From: JAJEFO01 sp022819605
GTDB taxonomy: Bacteria; Pseudomonadota; Alphaproteobacteria; Rhodobacterales; Rhodobacteraceae
Reading direction: 5' to 3'
Length of the DNA: 64,000 nucleotides
NCBI GenBank assembly: GCA_965221545.1
Contig: OZ244901.1
Location: 2,728,001 to 2,792,000 of the forward strand
A program made the position numbers and the translations under genes. The notes under the pieces were generated by a model that had not been told where the DNA came from, made no database searches, and saw only the letters and a program-made list of their open reading frames with translations. Below are positions 44,180 through 53,965 of this stretch, in pieces. The number at the start of each line of letters is the position of its first letter. The stretch's first letter is position 1.

Positions 44180-45081
44180 CCATGCCCGCCCGCCGCGACC
44201 TCGCGCGGCGGGACACGCCCTTTTGTTGCACGCACCGCGCATCCGCAAGCGCGAATTCGCGTGATCCCGATATCGAAAAACCTGATAACAAGCCCGATTC
44301 GATCCGGAACCCCGGCCGCACCGGTTCCGCCGCCCAGACCGGCTCCGACCCGCGTCCTGCGGCGCGGGACGCCAGCAGGCAAGATGCATCGCGAATCAAG
44401 GGCGAATGCGTTCACCGGACCCTTGCTGGAAATGTGCTTGACGGTGAATGTCATCCTGCATACAGCCTTGTGTAACGATGTCGGTGCATTTCGTTTCATC
44501 ACGGCGGTTCGGTAAGTCAGTCGACTAGTCAACCATTGTCATCGTAACAGGAAACACATCGTTTGCAAAACAAAAAATTTCGCCGGGTCGATTCCAGTGC
44601 CGTTGTGCCGGAGTACCCCGACGGACTCCTGCCCCGGACGGCAGCCGCCTTGAGCGCATCCGTCCGGCCGCCCTTGGCGGCGCCGGACCGTTTCCCCGGA
44701 CGACGCTCGATCGGCGATGGACAAATTCCGGCACGGCGGCGGGCATGCACGAGGAGATTGACGGCACCGCCGCCGGCGAATCGCGCGATTCGGTCGAAGC
44801 GACGAGGACCGCTGATGCCGAGAGCGGAGCCGGTGCATTGCCCGCGGCAAGGATCGCGTGAGCCCGGCGACGGCGCGGACGCCCGAGGGGGTCGAGCGGC
44901 CGGTCGCGCATCTCCCGGGAATGCACGTTCAAGGCTGCCCCGCCCCGAATCATGCCAGGAGGGCCTCCCGCAGGATGGCCAGGCGGGCGGTTCCCGTCGG
45001 CCGTTCCCTCCCGAACTCCAGAACCACGCGGAAACCGGGAACCGCACGCCGTCAGGACATCCGCTTGCCCCGCCCTCCCGC
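44180..45081. other. AT-richer intergenic region between the adhesin and topA
   Basis: About 900 bases without a convincing gene. 44430-44580 is distinctly AT-richer than its surroundings and contains GTCGACTAGTCAAC (44520-44533), a near palindrome; this is the most likely site of the adhesin promoter. Open frames at 44525-45098 overlap each other and show no family resemblance. Confidence 0.4.
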
Positions 45082-47634
45082 TCAACTCCTCTCCGCATCC
45101 CGGGCCTCCAGCAGCGCCAGCGCGCCCTCGAGCGTCAGTCCGTCCGGGTCGAGACCCTCCGGCAGCGAGACGTAGCGACGCCGGTGCGCAACGAACGGGC
45201 CGTAGTGGCCGGTCTTGAGCCGGACCGGCGCGCCGTCGACGGGATGCCGGCCGAGCTCGTGCAGGACGACGGACGGGCCCCGCATGCGGCTCTGCCGGAT
45301 GACCTTGTCAGCGATCAGCGCCACCGCGCGGTTGATGCCGACCTCGAGCACGTCCTCGCCCTTCGGGATCGCGGCATAGGTCTCGCCGTGACGCACCCAT
45401 GGGCCGTAGCGCCCGATTCCGGCGAGAACCGGCGCGCCGGTCTCGGGATGCGCTCCGACGCGTCTCGGCAGCGCCAGCAGCCGGAGCGCCGTCCCCAGGT
45501 CGATCTCTTCCGGAGAGAGCGTGGACGGCAGCGACATGCGCTCCGGCTTCCGTCCGCCCTCGCCCTCCCCGCGCTGGACGTACCAGCCCGTCGGGCCTCG
45601 GCGCAGCGTGACGGCCGCCGCGGTGCCGGGGTCGTCGCCGAGCGCGCGCGGCCCGGCATAGCCGTCGTCCTGCGCTCCCGCGACGCCAAGGCCGCGGCGG
45701 TAGCCGCAGCCGGGATGCTCGGCACAGCCGACGAAGGGTCCGTAGCGGCTCAGCTTGAGTTCCAGGCTCTCGCGTCCGCATTCCGGGCAGCGCCGGCGCG
45801 CCGGGTCCTTGACGTCCGAGCCGAACAGGAAGGTGTCAAGCCTGTCCTGGACGGCGCCGCGCACGGTCTTCCGCGTCAGGCTGCCGGCCACCCCGAGCGC
45901 TTCACCGAACGGTGCCCAGAACCCTGCCAGCATGGCCTCGCGCGCCAGCCCGCCGGTTGCGATGCGATCGAGATCGTCCTCCATCGCAGCGGTGAAGTCG
46001 CACTCCGTCCAGCGCCCGAACCCGTGCTCAAGAAAGGCGGTCAGCACCCGGCCGCGCTCGGTCGGCACAAGGCGGCGCTCGTACGGGACGGCGTAGCCGC
46101 GCTCCTTGAGCACTTCGACGATCGCGGCCCATGTCGACGGCCGACCGACGCCTCGCTTCTCCAGCCGCCGCACGAGATCCGCCTCGGTGAAGCGTCGCGG
46201 CGGCACCGTGACATGGCGCTCAACGCGCACCTCGGCGACGGTCACGCATTCGCCCTGCGCAAGGTCTGGCAGGACCGCGTCGCCCTCCGGTCTCCCTCCG
46301 ACGCCGTCGGCCTCCCGGATTCGGCGGTGGCCGTCAAAGGCCGTTGTCGAACGCTCGGCGGCAAGTACCACGTCGCCGTCCTCGCCCGCCAGCTCGATGC
46401 GCAGCCGCTCGATACGCGCCGCCGCCATCTGGCTCGCCAGCGCCCGGCGCCAGATCAGCTCGTAGAGTCCGCCCGCCTGCCGGTCGAGATGCCGGGTGAC
46501 AGCCTCGGGGGTCCTGCGGAAATCCGCCGGGCGGATCGCCTCGTGTGCCTCCCGCGCATCATCCGCGCCCGATCCGGAGTGCCGAGGGCGTGCCGGCACG
46601 AAATCCTTGCCGAATCGTTCGCCGATGACCGCACGCGCCTGCGCGACCGCGGACGCCGCCATGGTCGTCGCGCCCGATCGCGGATAGGTGATGAGCCCCG
46701 TGCTCCCGTCGCCGAGATCGATTCCCTCGTAGAGCCGCTGGGCGATCGCCATGGTCTCGCTGACGTCGAGCCCGAGTTTGCGGGATGCAGCGAACTGCAG
46801 CGTTGCGGTCGAGAACGACGGGTTGGGCGGGCGGCGCAGGACGTCGCGTTCGACGTCGGCAACCCGGAACGCGCCCTCGCGGATCCGCCGGGCCGCCTCC
46901 TGCGCATCGGACTCGCTGCCGAACCCGGCCTTGCCGACGGCGCCGCCGTCGAGCCGGACCGGCGCGGCCAGGAAGGCGACGCCCTCCTTCGTTCGGATGT
47001 CCGCCTCGACGGTCCAGTACGCCTGCGGCGCGAAGGCCTCGATTTCCGCCTCGCGCTCGCAGAGCAGGCAGAGCGCCACCGACTGCACCCGGCCCGCCGA
47101 GCGGCAGCCCGGCAGCTTGCGCCAAAGGAGCGGCGAAAGACCGTAGCCCACCAGGTAGTCGAGCGCCCGGCGCGCCTGCCATGCCCGCACCAGGTCCATG
47201 TCGAGATCGCGCGGGTCCGCGAGCGCAGCCCTGACCGCCTCCTCCGTCACCTCGTGGAAGACGGCGCGCCGGACGGCCCGGTCCCCGATCTCGCCCCGTT
47301 CCTCCAGCCAGTCCACGACCTGCCACGCGATCGCCTCGCCTTCCCGGTCAGGGTCGGTTGCAAGCACCAGAGTGTCGGCCTTCGCGAGCGCACGGGCGAT
47401 CGCGCCAAGCGTCCTGAGCGCCCCCTTGCCGGACTCGAATGTCATCGCGAAGCCGCCCTCCGGGTCCACCGAGCCCGCCTTCGACGGCAGGTCGCGGACA
47501 TGGCCCCGTGTCGCGATCACGCGCGCGGACGGCCCGAGCCAGCGGCCGATGGTCCTGGCCTTGGCCGGCGATTCGACGACCACGACATGCCGATCGGCAT
47601 TTTCTCCGGCTCCTCGCCGCTTCCGATTCGCCAT
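45082..47634 (-). CDS. topA: DNA topoisomerase I
   Basis: Type IA topoisomerase of 850 residues relaxing negative supercoils. The Toprim domain shows VVVVESPAKARTIGRWLG and the acidic triad LATDPDREGEAIAW. Type IA core blocks are RALDYLVGYGLSPLLWRKL and GCRSAGRVQSVAL; the catalytic tyrosine is in GLITYPRSGATTM near 312, where the usual MRTDS reads PRSGA. One zinc ribbon (CPECGRESLELKL...CAEHPGCGY) and several ribbon-like C-terminal repeats (ETGAPVLAGIGRYGPWVRHG) follow. Divergent from a LysR gene with 221 bases between. Confidence 0.93.
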   Translation of the reverse strand: MANRKRRGAGENADRHVVVVESPAKARTIGRWLGPSARVIATRGHVRDLPSKAGSVDPEGGFAMTFESGKGALRTLGAIARALAKADTLVLATDPDREGEAIAWQVVDWLEERGEIGDRAVRRAVFHEVTEEAVRAALADPRDLDMDLVRAWQARRALDYLVGYGLSPLLWRKLPGCRSAGRVQSVALCLLCEREAEIEAFAPQAYWTVEADIRTKEGVAFLAAPVRLDGGAVGKAGFGSESDAQEAARRIREGAFRVADVERDVLRRPPNPSFSTATLQFAASRKLGLDVSETMAIAQRLYEGIDLGDGSTGLITYPRSGATTMAASAVAQARAVIGERFGKDFVPARPRHSGSGADDAREAHEAIRPADFRRTPEAVTRHLDRQAGGLYELIWRRALASQMAAARIERLRIELAGEDGDVVLAAERSTTAFDGHRRIREADGVGGRPEGDAVLPDLAQGECVTVAEVRVERHVTVPPRRFTEADLVRRLEKRGVGRPSTWAAIVEVLKERGYAVPYERRLVPTERGRVLTAFLEHGFGRWTECDFTAAMEDDLDRIATGGLAREAMLAGFWAPFGEALGVAGSLTRKTVRGAVQDRLDTFLFGSDVKDPARRRCPECGRESLELKLSRYGPFVGCAEHPGCGYRRGLGVAGAQDDGYAGPRALGDDPGTAAAVTLRRGPTGWYVQRGEGEGGRKPERMSLPSTLSPEEIDLGTALRLLALPRRVGAHPETGAPVLAGIGRYGPWVRHGETYAAIPKGEDVLEVGINRAVALIADKVIRQSRMRGPSVVLHELGRHPVDGAPVRLKTGHYGPFVAHRRRYVSLPEGLDPDGLTLEGALALLEARDAERS

Positions 47635-47855
47635 GGCCCGCTTCCGGCGCGGCGGCGTCCACCGCAGACGCTCCCGTCCCGCAACGGGTCGAATCCGTTA
47701 GCGATCCGCGGCCCCCATGGCGAATGCCGATCGCGTCGCGATCCATGCGTGTCACGCATGGCAAAGATTCCATGGCGCCGCTCAAGAACTTGTGTCCGGG
47801 CCGTGATTTGCACGACCCGCCCGAGATCCCCACGTCTGTTAAAGGAGGCCTGGCC

Positions 47856-48815
47856 ATGAGCCGGCGCGGACGCGGGGGAGACGCCGCAATGTTCGAGAGA
47901 CGCACCGACCTGACGAGGCTGGTCGCCATCGCCGAAACCGGAGGGATCGGCCTTGCCGCGGACCGCTGCAACGTCACCCAGCCCACGCTCACCCGCGATG
48001 TCGCCCGGCTCGAGGCCAAGCTCGGCGGGCGCCTGTTCGAACGGCTGCCCGACGGCGTGCGCCCGACCCCGCTCGGCCAAAGGGCGGTCGCGCATGCACG
48101 GCGGATTCTCGGCGCGACCGATGACGCCGAGCAGGCCATCGACGCCGCTAGGTCGGGCCGCACCGGCATCCTCCGGATCACCGCGACGCCGCCATGGATC
48201 GAGACCGTGCTCGCCGAGGCGGCGGCCCGGTTCCGGGAGGCCTTCCCCGCCGTCGAACTCCGGATTGAGGGCACCTCGCGCGCCGAGGGGTTGCGGCGCC
48301 TTGCCGGGGGCGATGCGGAAATGCACTGCGGGGGCATCGACACTGACGAGGCACTGCCCGGGTTCCTCAGGCGCGAGAGCTTCATGGAACTCACTGCAGG
48401 CATCGTCGCCTGGCGCGGCCATCCCCTGCTCGGGGGCGAAGCTCGCCCGGGAGACCTCGCGCGCTTCCCGTGGATCGACTTCGACTGGCCGGCCTCCCCG
48501 CCGAAGGACGACCCCAGCCCGTCGCTCGCGGTCATCCTCGAACAGCTGGGCGATGCCGATCCCGCGCGCATCGTCACGGTGCTGCGGCTCGGTGCCGCCG
48601 GCCTCGTCGCCCTCGCCCGCGGCCCCTGGCTGGCCTGGCTCCCGGTCGAGCTGATCGAGCACCTGCCGGACGGCCTCGTCCGGCCGCTTCCGGTGGCGAT
48701 TGGCCGCTTCCGCTACCGCACCGGCTTCGTCGCAAGGCGCGCTGCCGAAGACCTGGAGCCCTTCCGGGCGTTCGAGCAGGCCGTGCGCGACGTCGCGCTC
48801 GGGCGGCCTTCGTGA
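47856..48815 (+). CDS. LysR family transcriptional regulator
   Basis: Regulator of 319 residues: winged helix LTRLVAIAETGGIGLAADRC then NVTQPTLTRDVARLEAKLG, and an effector-binding domain from about 100. ATG 47856 is fixed by AAAGGAGG ending 7 bases upstream; the longer frame from 47439 is antisense to topA. Divergent from topA but with no metabolic neighbour left: the downstream region is debris, so its original target operon may have been lost. Confidence 0.87.
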   Translation: MSRRGRGGDAAMFERRTDLTRLVAIAETGGIGLAADRCNVTQPTLTRDVARLEAKLGGRLFERLPDGVRPTPLGQRAVAHARRILGATDDAEQAIDAARSGRTGILRITATPPWIETVLAEAAARFREAFPAVELRIEGTSRAEGLRRLAGGDAEMHCGGIDTDEALPGFLRRESFMELTAGIVAWRGHPLLGGEARPGDLARFPWIDFDWPASPPKDDPSPSLAVILEQLGDADPARIVTVLRLGAAGLVALARGPWLAWLPVELIEHLPDGLVRPLPVAIGRFRYRTGFVARRAAEDLEPFRAFEQAVRDVALGRPS

Positions 48816-49214
48816 CCTCGCGACGGCAGCGCCGACGGAAGCGCAGGTGCCGGTGGTTCGCGATGCCGAGGACGGCCTGATCGCTTCGCTTCGCTCAGGT
48901 TGGCGGTCATGACGAAATCGGGGTGCCCTTGGTGACGCCGGTCTGCTGCTTTGGGCAGCTTCAGGATGGTGCATTGGTGGGATTCGGCAGGAAAGAGCGT
49001 GTCTGGCGAGGATTTCGCCGCCTCCGGGAAACGCACGGCGTCCTGTCCCGTCAACAGAACGGCGAGGCCGTCCTGCCCAAGTCCGAATTCTCAACACGAC
49101 AGGCGGGAGTCCGCGTCGCGACTGCAAGGACGACCCACACCCTGACCTGGCTCATCTTTCTTCGGAAAATGCGCAGGTCGAGGCAATCCCGACCTCCCCG
49201 GGGAGGCTGCTGCG
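48816..49214. other. debris downstream of the LysR gene
   Basis: About 400 bases where no frame resembles a known protein. The following toxin-antitoxin relic suggests the whole 48816-51300 stretch is decaying accessory DNA. Confidence 0.4.
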
Positions 49215-49470
49215 CCAACGGCGAGCGCGTTCGAGCTTCAGAGCAAGTTCGGGCGGTTCCAGCATGAGGCGCAACGCGAGCCGGTGGAAATGACCCGGCA
49301 CGGCCGTCGTGATTCGTGCTTCTGTCTGCGGAACAATGTGATTGACTTCGAGCTTCAGCGCAGCGGAGCCATCGCACTGAAAGCGCCACCGATGTGGTGA
49401 TCGACGCATTGGAACGCGCGGAAATGGATGCGAAACTCGATCCGCTTGATGAACTGCCGACGCAACGGCA
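49215..49470 (+). pseudogene. Phd/YefM-type antitoxin remnant
   Basis: The plus frame reads FELQSKFGRFQHEAQREPVE then MTRHGRRD; after a one-base shift it continues FVLLSAEQ, a premature TGA where Trp is expected, and then RSHRTESATDVVIDALERAE. This is the order of a Phd/YefM-like antitoxin of type II systems. Two lesions make it non-functional. Confidence 0.6.
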
Positions 49471-49547
49471 GAACCGCGACGCTTCCAGACCCGAAGCCGG
49501 GCCTGCTCATCCGCTTCGACTGTCTCTGGGCGGATGATGCCGCTTCA
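49467..49547 (+). pseudogene. PemK/MazF-like toxin 5' fragment
   Basis: The frame overlapping the antitoxin end reads LPDPKPGLLIRFDCLWADDA, the N-terminal strand of a PemK-like toxin commonly encoded just after this antitoxin type. It is cut off at 49548, exactly where the 149-bp palindromic element begins, so that element probably destroyed the toxin gene. Confidence 0.55.
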
Positions 49548-49696
49548 GGGAAGCACCAAGAACCTGGGGGTCAATCGACGACACCACCAGGCATATGCTG
49601 CCTCAAGCCCTGCTGGAGCGCCATTGATTCAGCCTGTGGATCATATGAGCCCTGCTTCTCCGCTACCCATTGACCCCCAGGTTCTTGGTGCTTCCC
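49548..49696. mobile_element. 149-bp MITE-like element with perfect 28-bp inverted repeats
   Basis: GGGAAGCACCAAGAACCTGG (49548 onward, 28 bases to 49575) is exactly inverted at 49669-49696. The 93 bases between code for nothing recognisable. The left end truncates the PemK-like toxin; the right end truncates an ISKra4-type transposase relic. A diverged single end lies at 674-701. Confidence 0.75.
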
Positions 49697-50516
49697 CGGA
49701 TGACCCGCTCCACCCCGTCGTATTCGTTCTTCAGCACCCCGCGCCACTTCTGGAACCAGCTGTCCGGATCACGTGCAGATTGTGCGACGACATGAAGATG
49801 TTCGAGCGCGTGCCAGACATCCAGGACCTCCGCGTGCGGATCCAGCTTCGCAAGGAATTCCTAGTTCGACAGCGCCCCGTCAGCCGCCGCCACCAGCACC
49901 AGGCCCGGCCGCGCCTCCCGGATCTTCGCAACCTCGCTCAGGAGACGCGCCTTCAGGCTTGTCATCCCCGCCTCCGGCATGCGCGCCAGGCAAATGCCGG
50001 CAAGACGCGTCCCTTCCCTGTCGAGGAAGGACACCGTTCCGCAGGAGGCCTCGCGCCAGCAGGCCTCCGCCCGCCCATCCTCGCCGGGACGCATCGGCAC
50101 CATCACGCCATCCAGCGAAATCGCCGCCGAAACCGCCGCGCCCGGAATGCCTTCGGCCTCCCGCACCTGCGGTATCACCGTCTCCTCGGCCGTGCTCCAG
50201 TGTTCATGCACCGCAGTCACCAGATCCTGCAGCGCGCTCGCCGACGGCGTCATCGCGCCAGCCTTCTGCAGCAGCTGTTCCGCATCAGCCGCGGCGCGGC
50301 GTCATCGCGGGCTTCGATCAGGGTCCGCAGCATCTCCCGCCCCGTTGCCGCAACGGAATCGAAAACCAGCATCTCGACCCTGGCAAAGTCGCATGCGACG
50401 TCGCCAGAGGCAAAGCGTTCGAGGACCTCGCGGCGGATGGCCTCAGCTGCCGCGTCGGCAATTTCGGAAATGTCGGGAGTGTTGGACAACGCTGAACCCG
50501 TGTGCGAAAGTGTCAT
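49697..50516 (-). pseudogene. ISKra4-type transposase relic, frameshifted and truncated
   Basis: From ATG 50516 the minus frame reads IADAAAEAIRREVLERFASG and VFDSVAATGREML; a shift near 50250 leads to ISLDGVMVPMRPGEDGRAE, WREASCGTVSFLDREGTRL and RPGLVLVAAADGA; a second shift near 49870 leads to LDPHAEVLDVWHALEHLHV and WRGVLKNEYDGVERVIRG. These are consecutive blocks of an ISKra4-family enzyme. The C-terminus is lost at the palindromic element. Confidence 0.65.
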
Positions 50517-50980
50517 TGGGAATGCTCCTTGCCCCGGCCAAACGCCGGTCTCTACAACAAGCCGCACGATAGCGATGTCGTGTGGAAGGAACATTCCCGA
50601 AATCCCCCGATGGTGACAAAATTCCGCGCCAACCCGAAATCCTGTCACCTCGACCGGCCAAATCACGCCTAAACACCCGCTTTCGCCTGATTCGCAGCGG
50701 TCAAATCCATCGATCCACGCCAAATCATGTTGCCATGCCGGATTCACACCCGTGACGAGGTGCATGGATTGACCGGACGGATGTTCCCGAGTATATCATC
50801 CCTTACATAGTAAAGCGTAGGGCTCAGCACCAAGAATTGGTCAAGTACGCCTGTGGTGTCGACAGCAGGATTGCATGCAGCACGAGTGCCTGTTTCATGC
50901 TTGCCCCGTATGGCTCGAAGTCGCGTTATTCATGAAATGCGGCCTCATGTCCGTCCGGGCAATCGAAGCGGCGAACGGTC
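50517..50980. other. intergenic debris
   Basis: Nothing recognisable in these 460 bases; the terminal repeat that should close the ISKra4-type relic on this side was not identified. Confidence 0.4.
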
Positions 50981-51242
50981 AAACTGCTTTATGTCGGCGA
51001 CTGGCTTGAAACGCTGGTTGCGGGAAGGCGCACCGACCTCGTTGTAGAGGAGGAAAACGCAACGGCAGATTTCGTGACACCGGAGATCCCAGGCAAATTG
51101 TATGCCTTGATCAATGAGGGCAGCCACTTGACGGTTGCTGGAAGCCTCCGGTGTCGCGGTAGAGACCGACGAAAGTCGCAATGCGCGTGGCGTCGATTCC
51201 GACGGCTGGCAGGAGGCGGTTCCTTCCGATCAGGCATGTTAG
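50981..51242 (+). pseudogene. lipoyl/biotinyl-like domain remnant
   Basis: The frame reads VVEEENATADFVTPEIPGKL then YALINEGSHLTVAGS, and after a shift GVAVETDES. The VEE-x-ATADF..PE..GKL....EG..LTV layout resembles a lipoyl-carrier domain with the modified lysine replaced by Asn. No start and no catalytic domain. A weak call. Confidence 0.35.
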
Positions 51243-51314
51243 GCTACGTAATCCTCCTGCGGCTCAACCGGGCCGCGCGGCGACGAATGTGAAACTTCTA
51301 CGAGGGAGAAAGAG

Positions 51315-52442
51315 ATGTCGGCCCAGAAGCGACTGAAAGCAATCCCGGAAATTGCTGGCCTCGACGCCGTAATTGCCATGAGCCCCGAGAATTTCGCCTA
51401 TGTATCAGGCGCATTCATTCTCACTGTCGAGTCGATTCGACCGCGGCAGGCCTTTGTGGTGCTGCCACGCGAGGGCGAGCCTTTCGCGGTGATTTGCTCG
51501 ATCGAGACGGCAACGATGCGCGACGAAAGTTGGATCGGCGACCTCGTCGAGTACACGGAATTCGTGCACCGGCCTGTCGACAAGCTGGTCGAGGCGCTGA
51601 AGGCACACGGTATTGGAGGCGGCAAGATCGGCATCGATCTGGAGTACCTTCCGGCCGTCGACTACGCTAGGCTGAACGAGCTTCTTCCGGATGCGGATCT
51701 GGTCGATACAACTCAGACCGTTGCAAAGGTGCGCGCGATCAAGACGGCAGAAGAAATCGACATCCTTGAGCGCGCAACAAAAGGCACCCATTCTGCCGTC
51801 CTCGACGCTATTGGTGCGAGCAAGACCGGCGACACGGAGAAGGTCATCGCCTCGAAGATCGCTGACGGAATCACCTTGAACGGCGCTGACACGGTAATGT
51901 TCATGTGCTTCGGCTCGGGGCCGCGCTCGATTTTCGCCCACGGCGCCCCTAGCGACCGCGTGACAGAACCCGGTGACATCATCCGGATTGACACTGGCGG
52001 GCGTTACGGCGCCTACTTCAGCGATTTTGCCCGCACGTATTCTGCGGGTGATCCGACGCCTGAGCAGCGCGACATCTACCGAAAGTTGGTGGAAGTGCAC
52101 AAGGAAACGATCGGTACCGCAAAACCAGGCGTGACCGCTGAAGAGCTTTACTTCACCTGCAAGGACGCTTTCGAAAAGCGCCTTCTTCCCTTCCATATGC
52201 CACATATCGGTCATTCCTTTGGGGTCGAGTTGCACGAGAACCCAATGCTGCGACCCGGCGACAAGACTCCCATCGAGGCAGGCATGGTTATCAACATCGA
52301 GCCAGTGATGATCGACCGCGATCGCAAGTCGCTGTATCATGTAGAAGATCTGTTCGTCGTGACCGACGATGGCTTCCGACTTCTCTCCCACGGCTTCCCG
52401 CCCGAGGAACTGCCAATCCTCGGCGAGCGGCCTGATACCTGA
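51315..52442 (+). CDS. M24 family metallopeptidase (Xaa-Pro aminopeptidase-like)
   Basis: Pita-bread-fold protein of 375 residues with a creatinase-type N-terminal domain (SPENFAYVSGAF near 25). All five metal ligands are visible: IRIDTGGRYGAYFSDFARTY (two Asp), GHSFGVELHE (His), VINIEPVM (Glu) and HVEDLFVVT (Glu). Family reactions include Xaa-Pro aminopeptidase, proline dipeptidase and creatinase. ATG 51315 has GAGGGAGAAAGAG just upstream. First gene of an operon with a TRAP importer and an aldo/keto reductase, so it may hydrolyse the imported compound. Confidence 0.87.
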   Translation: MSAQKRLKAIPEIAGLDAVIAMSPENFAYVSGAFILTVESIRPRQAFVVLPREGEPFAVICSIETATMRDESWIGDLVEYTEFVHRPVDKLVEALKAHGIGGGKIGIDLEYLPAVDYARLNELLPDADLVDTTQTVAKVRAIKTAEEIDILERATKGTHSAVLDAIGASKTGDTEKVIASKIADGITLNGADTVMFMCFGSGPRSIFAHGAPSDRVTEPGDIIRIDTGGRYGAYFSDFARTYSAGDPTPEQRDIYRKLVEVHKETIGTAKPGVTAEELYFTCKDAFEKRLLPFHMPHIGHSFGVELHENPMLRPGDKTPIEAGMVINIEPVMIDRDRKSLYHVEDLFVVTDDGFRLLSHGFPPEELPILGERPDT

Positions 52443-52478
52443 TCCAATCAAATCCGTAACTGAAGAGGAGGAATACTC

Positions 52479-53459
52479 ATGTTTGGATTGAAGACCTTAG
52501 TGGCCGGGATCGCACTGACGACGCTCAGCCTGACGGCGGCGAGTGCGGAGACCCTTCGCATTGCCCACCACCATGCTGTCGGTGGTCAACTCGACAAGAC
52601 AGGGAACTTCTTCGTCGAAGAAGTGGCGCGCATAACCGATGGGGCGCTCGAGATCCAGATCTTCCCGGCTGCCCAGCTTGGTCAGCAACAGGAGGCTTAC
52701 GACCAGCTCGACCTCGGCGTCATCGACATGACGCTCTCGCCCGCAAGCCTGATGGACAAGAGGTGGCCTGCCATTCGGCACATGGACCTGCCCTTCCTCT
52801 GGGGCAGCTTCGAACATTTCGAGGCGGCCAAGAACGGAGCCTGGGGCGAGGCGCTGATCCAGGGCATGATGGATAATTCAAACACGCGAATAGTCGGCAT
52901 ATCCGGCTTCGGCTTCCGTGACATGATCTTCCGAGGCGATCCGGTGACCACGGTCGCGGGGCTTGAAGGGATGAAGATGCGTGCCCCGGAAGCGCGACTG
53001 TGGATCAGGATGTTCGAGCTACTCGGCGCCCGGCCGACGCCGGTGACGTGGGGTGAGGTCTACACGGCCATGCAGACCGGTGTCGCAGCGGGTCTCGAGA
53101 GTCCGGCTGTTGCAGCGCTTGACATGAAGTTCGACGAAGTGACCGAGAGTCTGGTCAGAACCCAGCACATGTTCGGGATCATGGTCATAAACATCAACGA
53201 ACAGCGGTTCGACAGTCTGTCGCCCGAGTTCCAGGCCGCAATCCTGGAGGCAGGTTGGGCCGCAGGCGACTACTTCGACGACATTACCAAGAAGGAGATC
53301 GAGAGCGCCTACGCCCAGATGGAGGAACGCGGCGTGACAGTCGTTGATCCTGACAATCGTCAGGAATGGGTCGACGCGATGTTGCCATTGTGGGACGAGG
53401 TCAAGGCTGATCATGCCGATGTCGATGGATTGATCGCCCTCGTGCTCGAAGCCCGCTAG
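52479..53459 (+). CDS. dctP: TRAP transporter substrate-binding protein (DctP type)
   Basis: Periplasmic receptor of 326 residues with a Sec signal peptide (LVAGIALTTLSLTAASA). DctP-type blocks are IQIFPAAQLGQQQEAYDQLD near 60, the ligand-gating GLEGMKMRAPEARLWIRMFE near 155, and EVYTAMQTGVAAGLESPAVA near 190. GAGGAGGA lies 6 bases before the ATG. It is 36 bases after the M24 peptidase gene and 10 before the small permease, so the set is one transcript. Ligand unknown. Confidence 0.9.
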   Translation: MFGLKTLVAGIALTTLSLTAASAETLRIAHHHAVGGQLDKTGNFFVEEVARITDGALEIQIFPAAQLGQQQEAYDQLDLGVIDMTLSPASLMDKRWPAIRHMDLPFLWGSFEHFEAAKNGAWGEALIQGMMDNSNTRIVGISGFGFRDMIFRGDPVTTVAGLEGMKMRAPEARLWIRMFELLGARPTPVTWGEVYTAMQTGVAAGLESPAVAALDMKFDEVTESLVRTQHMFGIMVININEQRFDSLSPEFQAAILEAGWAAGDYFDDITKKEIESAYAQMEERGVTVVDPDNRQEWVDAMLPLWDEVKADHADVDGLIALVLEAR

Positions 53460-53469
53460 GGACGCCTAG

Positions 53470-53961
53470 TTGACGCTTCACGAAGAGGAGCCACTCGTTT
53501 CCGAACCGCGTTCCACGCGCATCGTGACGAGGATCGCATCCCTGTTCCTTGCCTGCGCGGTCGTCCTGATGGCCGTGCAGGTGGTCCTGCGGTTTGGGTT
53601 CAACCGTCCTCAGGCGTGGGCTGAGGAAGTCGACCGCTACTTGTTTATCTGGTCGGTTTATCTCGGCGCGCTCGTCGCGCTGCAGCGCGGCACTCACATT
53701 CGAGTCACTTTTGCCGTCGACGCAATGGGGCCCGCGGGGGCGGCGTTTTCGAAATGGCTGACACGGATCACCGCGCTCGGTGCATTCGCGTTCACTGCCT
53801 GGCATGGCTACGGTCTTGTCCTCGTCAATCTCAAATCCGAATTCTACACCATCCCAGGCATGCCTCAGGCATTCTTCTATCTGGCCGCGCCACTTGGCCT
53901 GACGCTGATGAGCCTGGCGCTGATTGCCGAAAGCATCGCAGACCTCATGGGCAGGCACTAG
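53470..53961 (+). CDS. dctQ: TRAP transporter small permease (DctQ type)
   Basis: Membrane protein of 163 residues with four hydrophobic helices; AWAEEVDRYLFIWSVYLGAL and RGTHIRVTFAVDAM are the family-typical loops after helices one and two. The TTG at 53470 is the first start in the frame; no clear ribosome site precedes it and translation may be coupled to dctP. It stops 4 bases before the large-permease ATG. Confidence 0.88.
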   Translation: MTLHEEEPLVSEPRSTRIVTRIASLFLACAVVLMAVQVVLRFGFNRPQAWAEEVDRYLFIWSVYLGALVALQRGTHIRVTFAVDAMGPAGAAFSKWLTRITALGAFAFTAWHGYGLVLVNLKSEFYTIPGMPQAFFYLAAPLGLTLMSLALIAESIADLMGRH

Positions 53962-53965
53962 CGCA

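Noticed and set aside
44563..47859. 1098-codon plus-strand frame
   Set aside because: Mostly antisense to topA, with Arg/Ala-rich nonsense composition; topA has all catalytic motifs.
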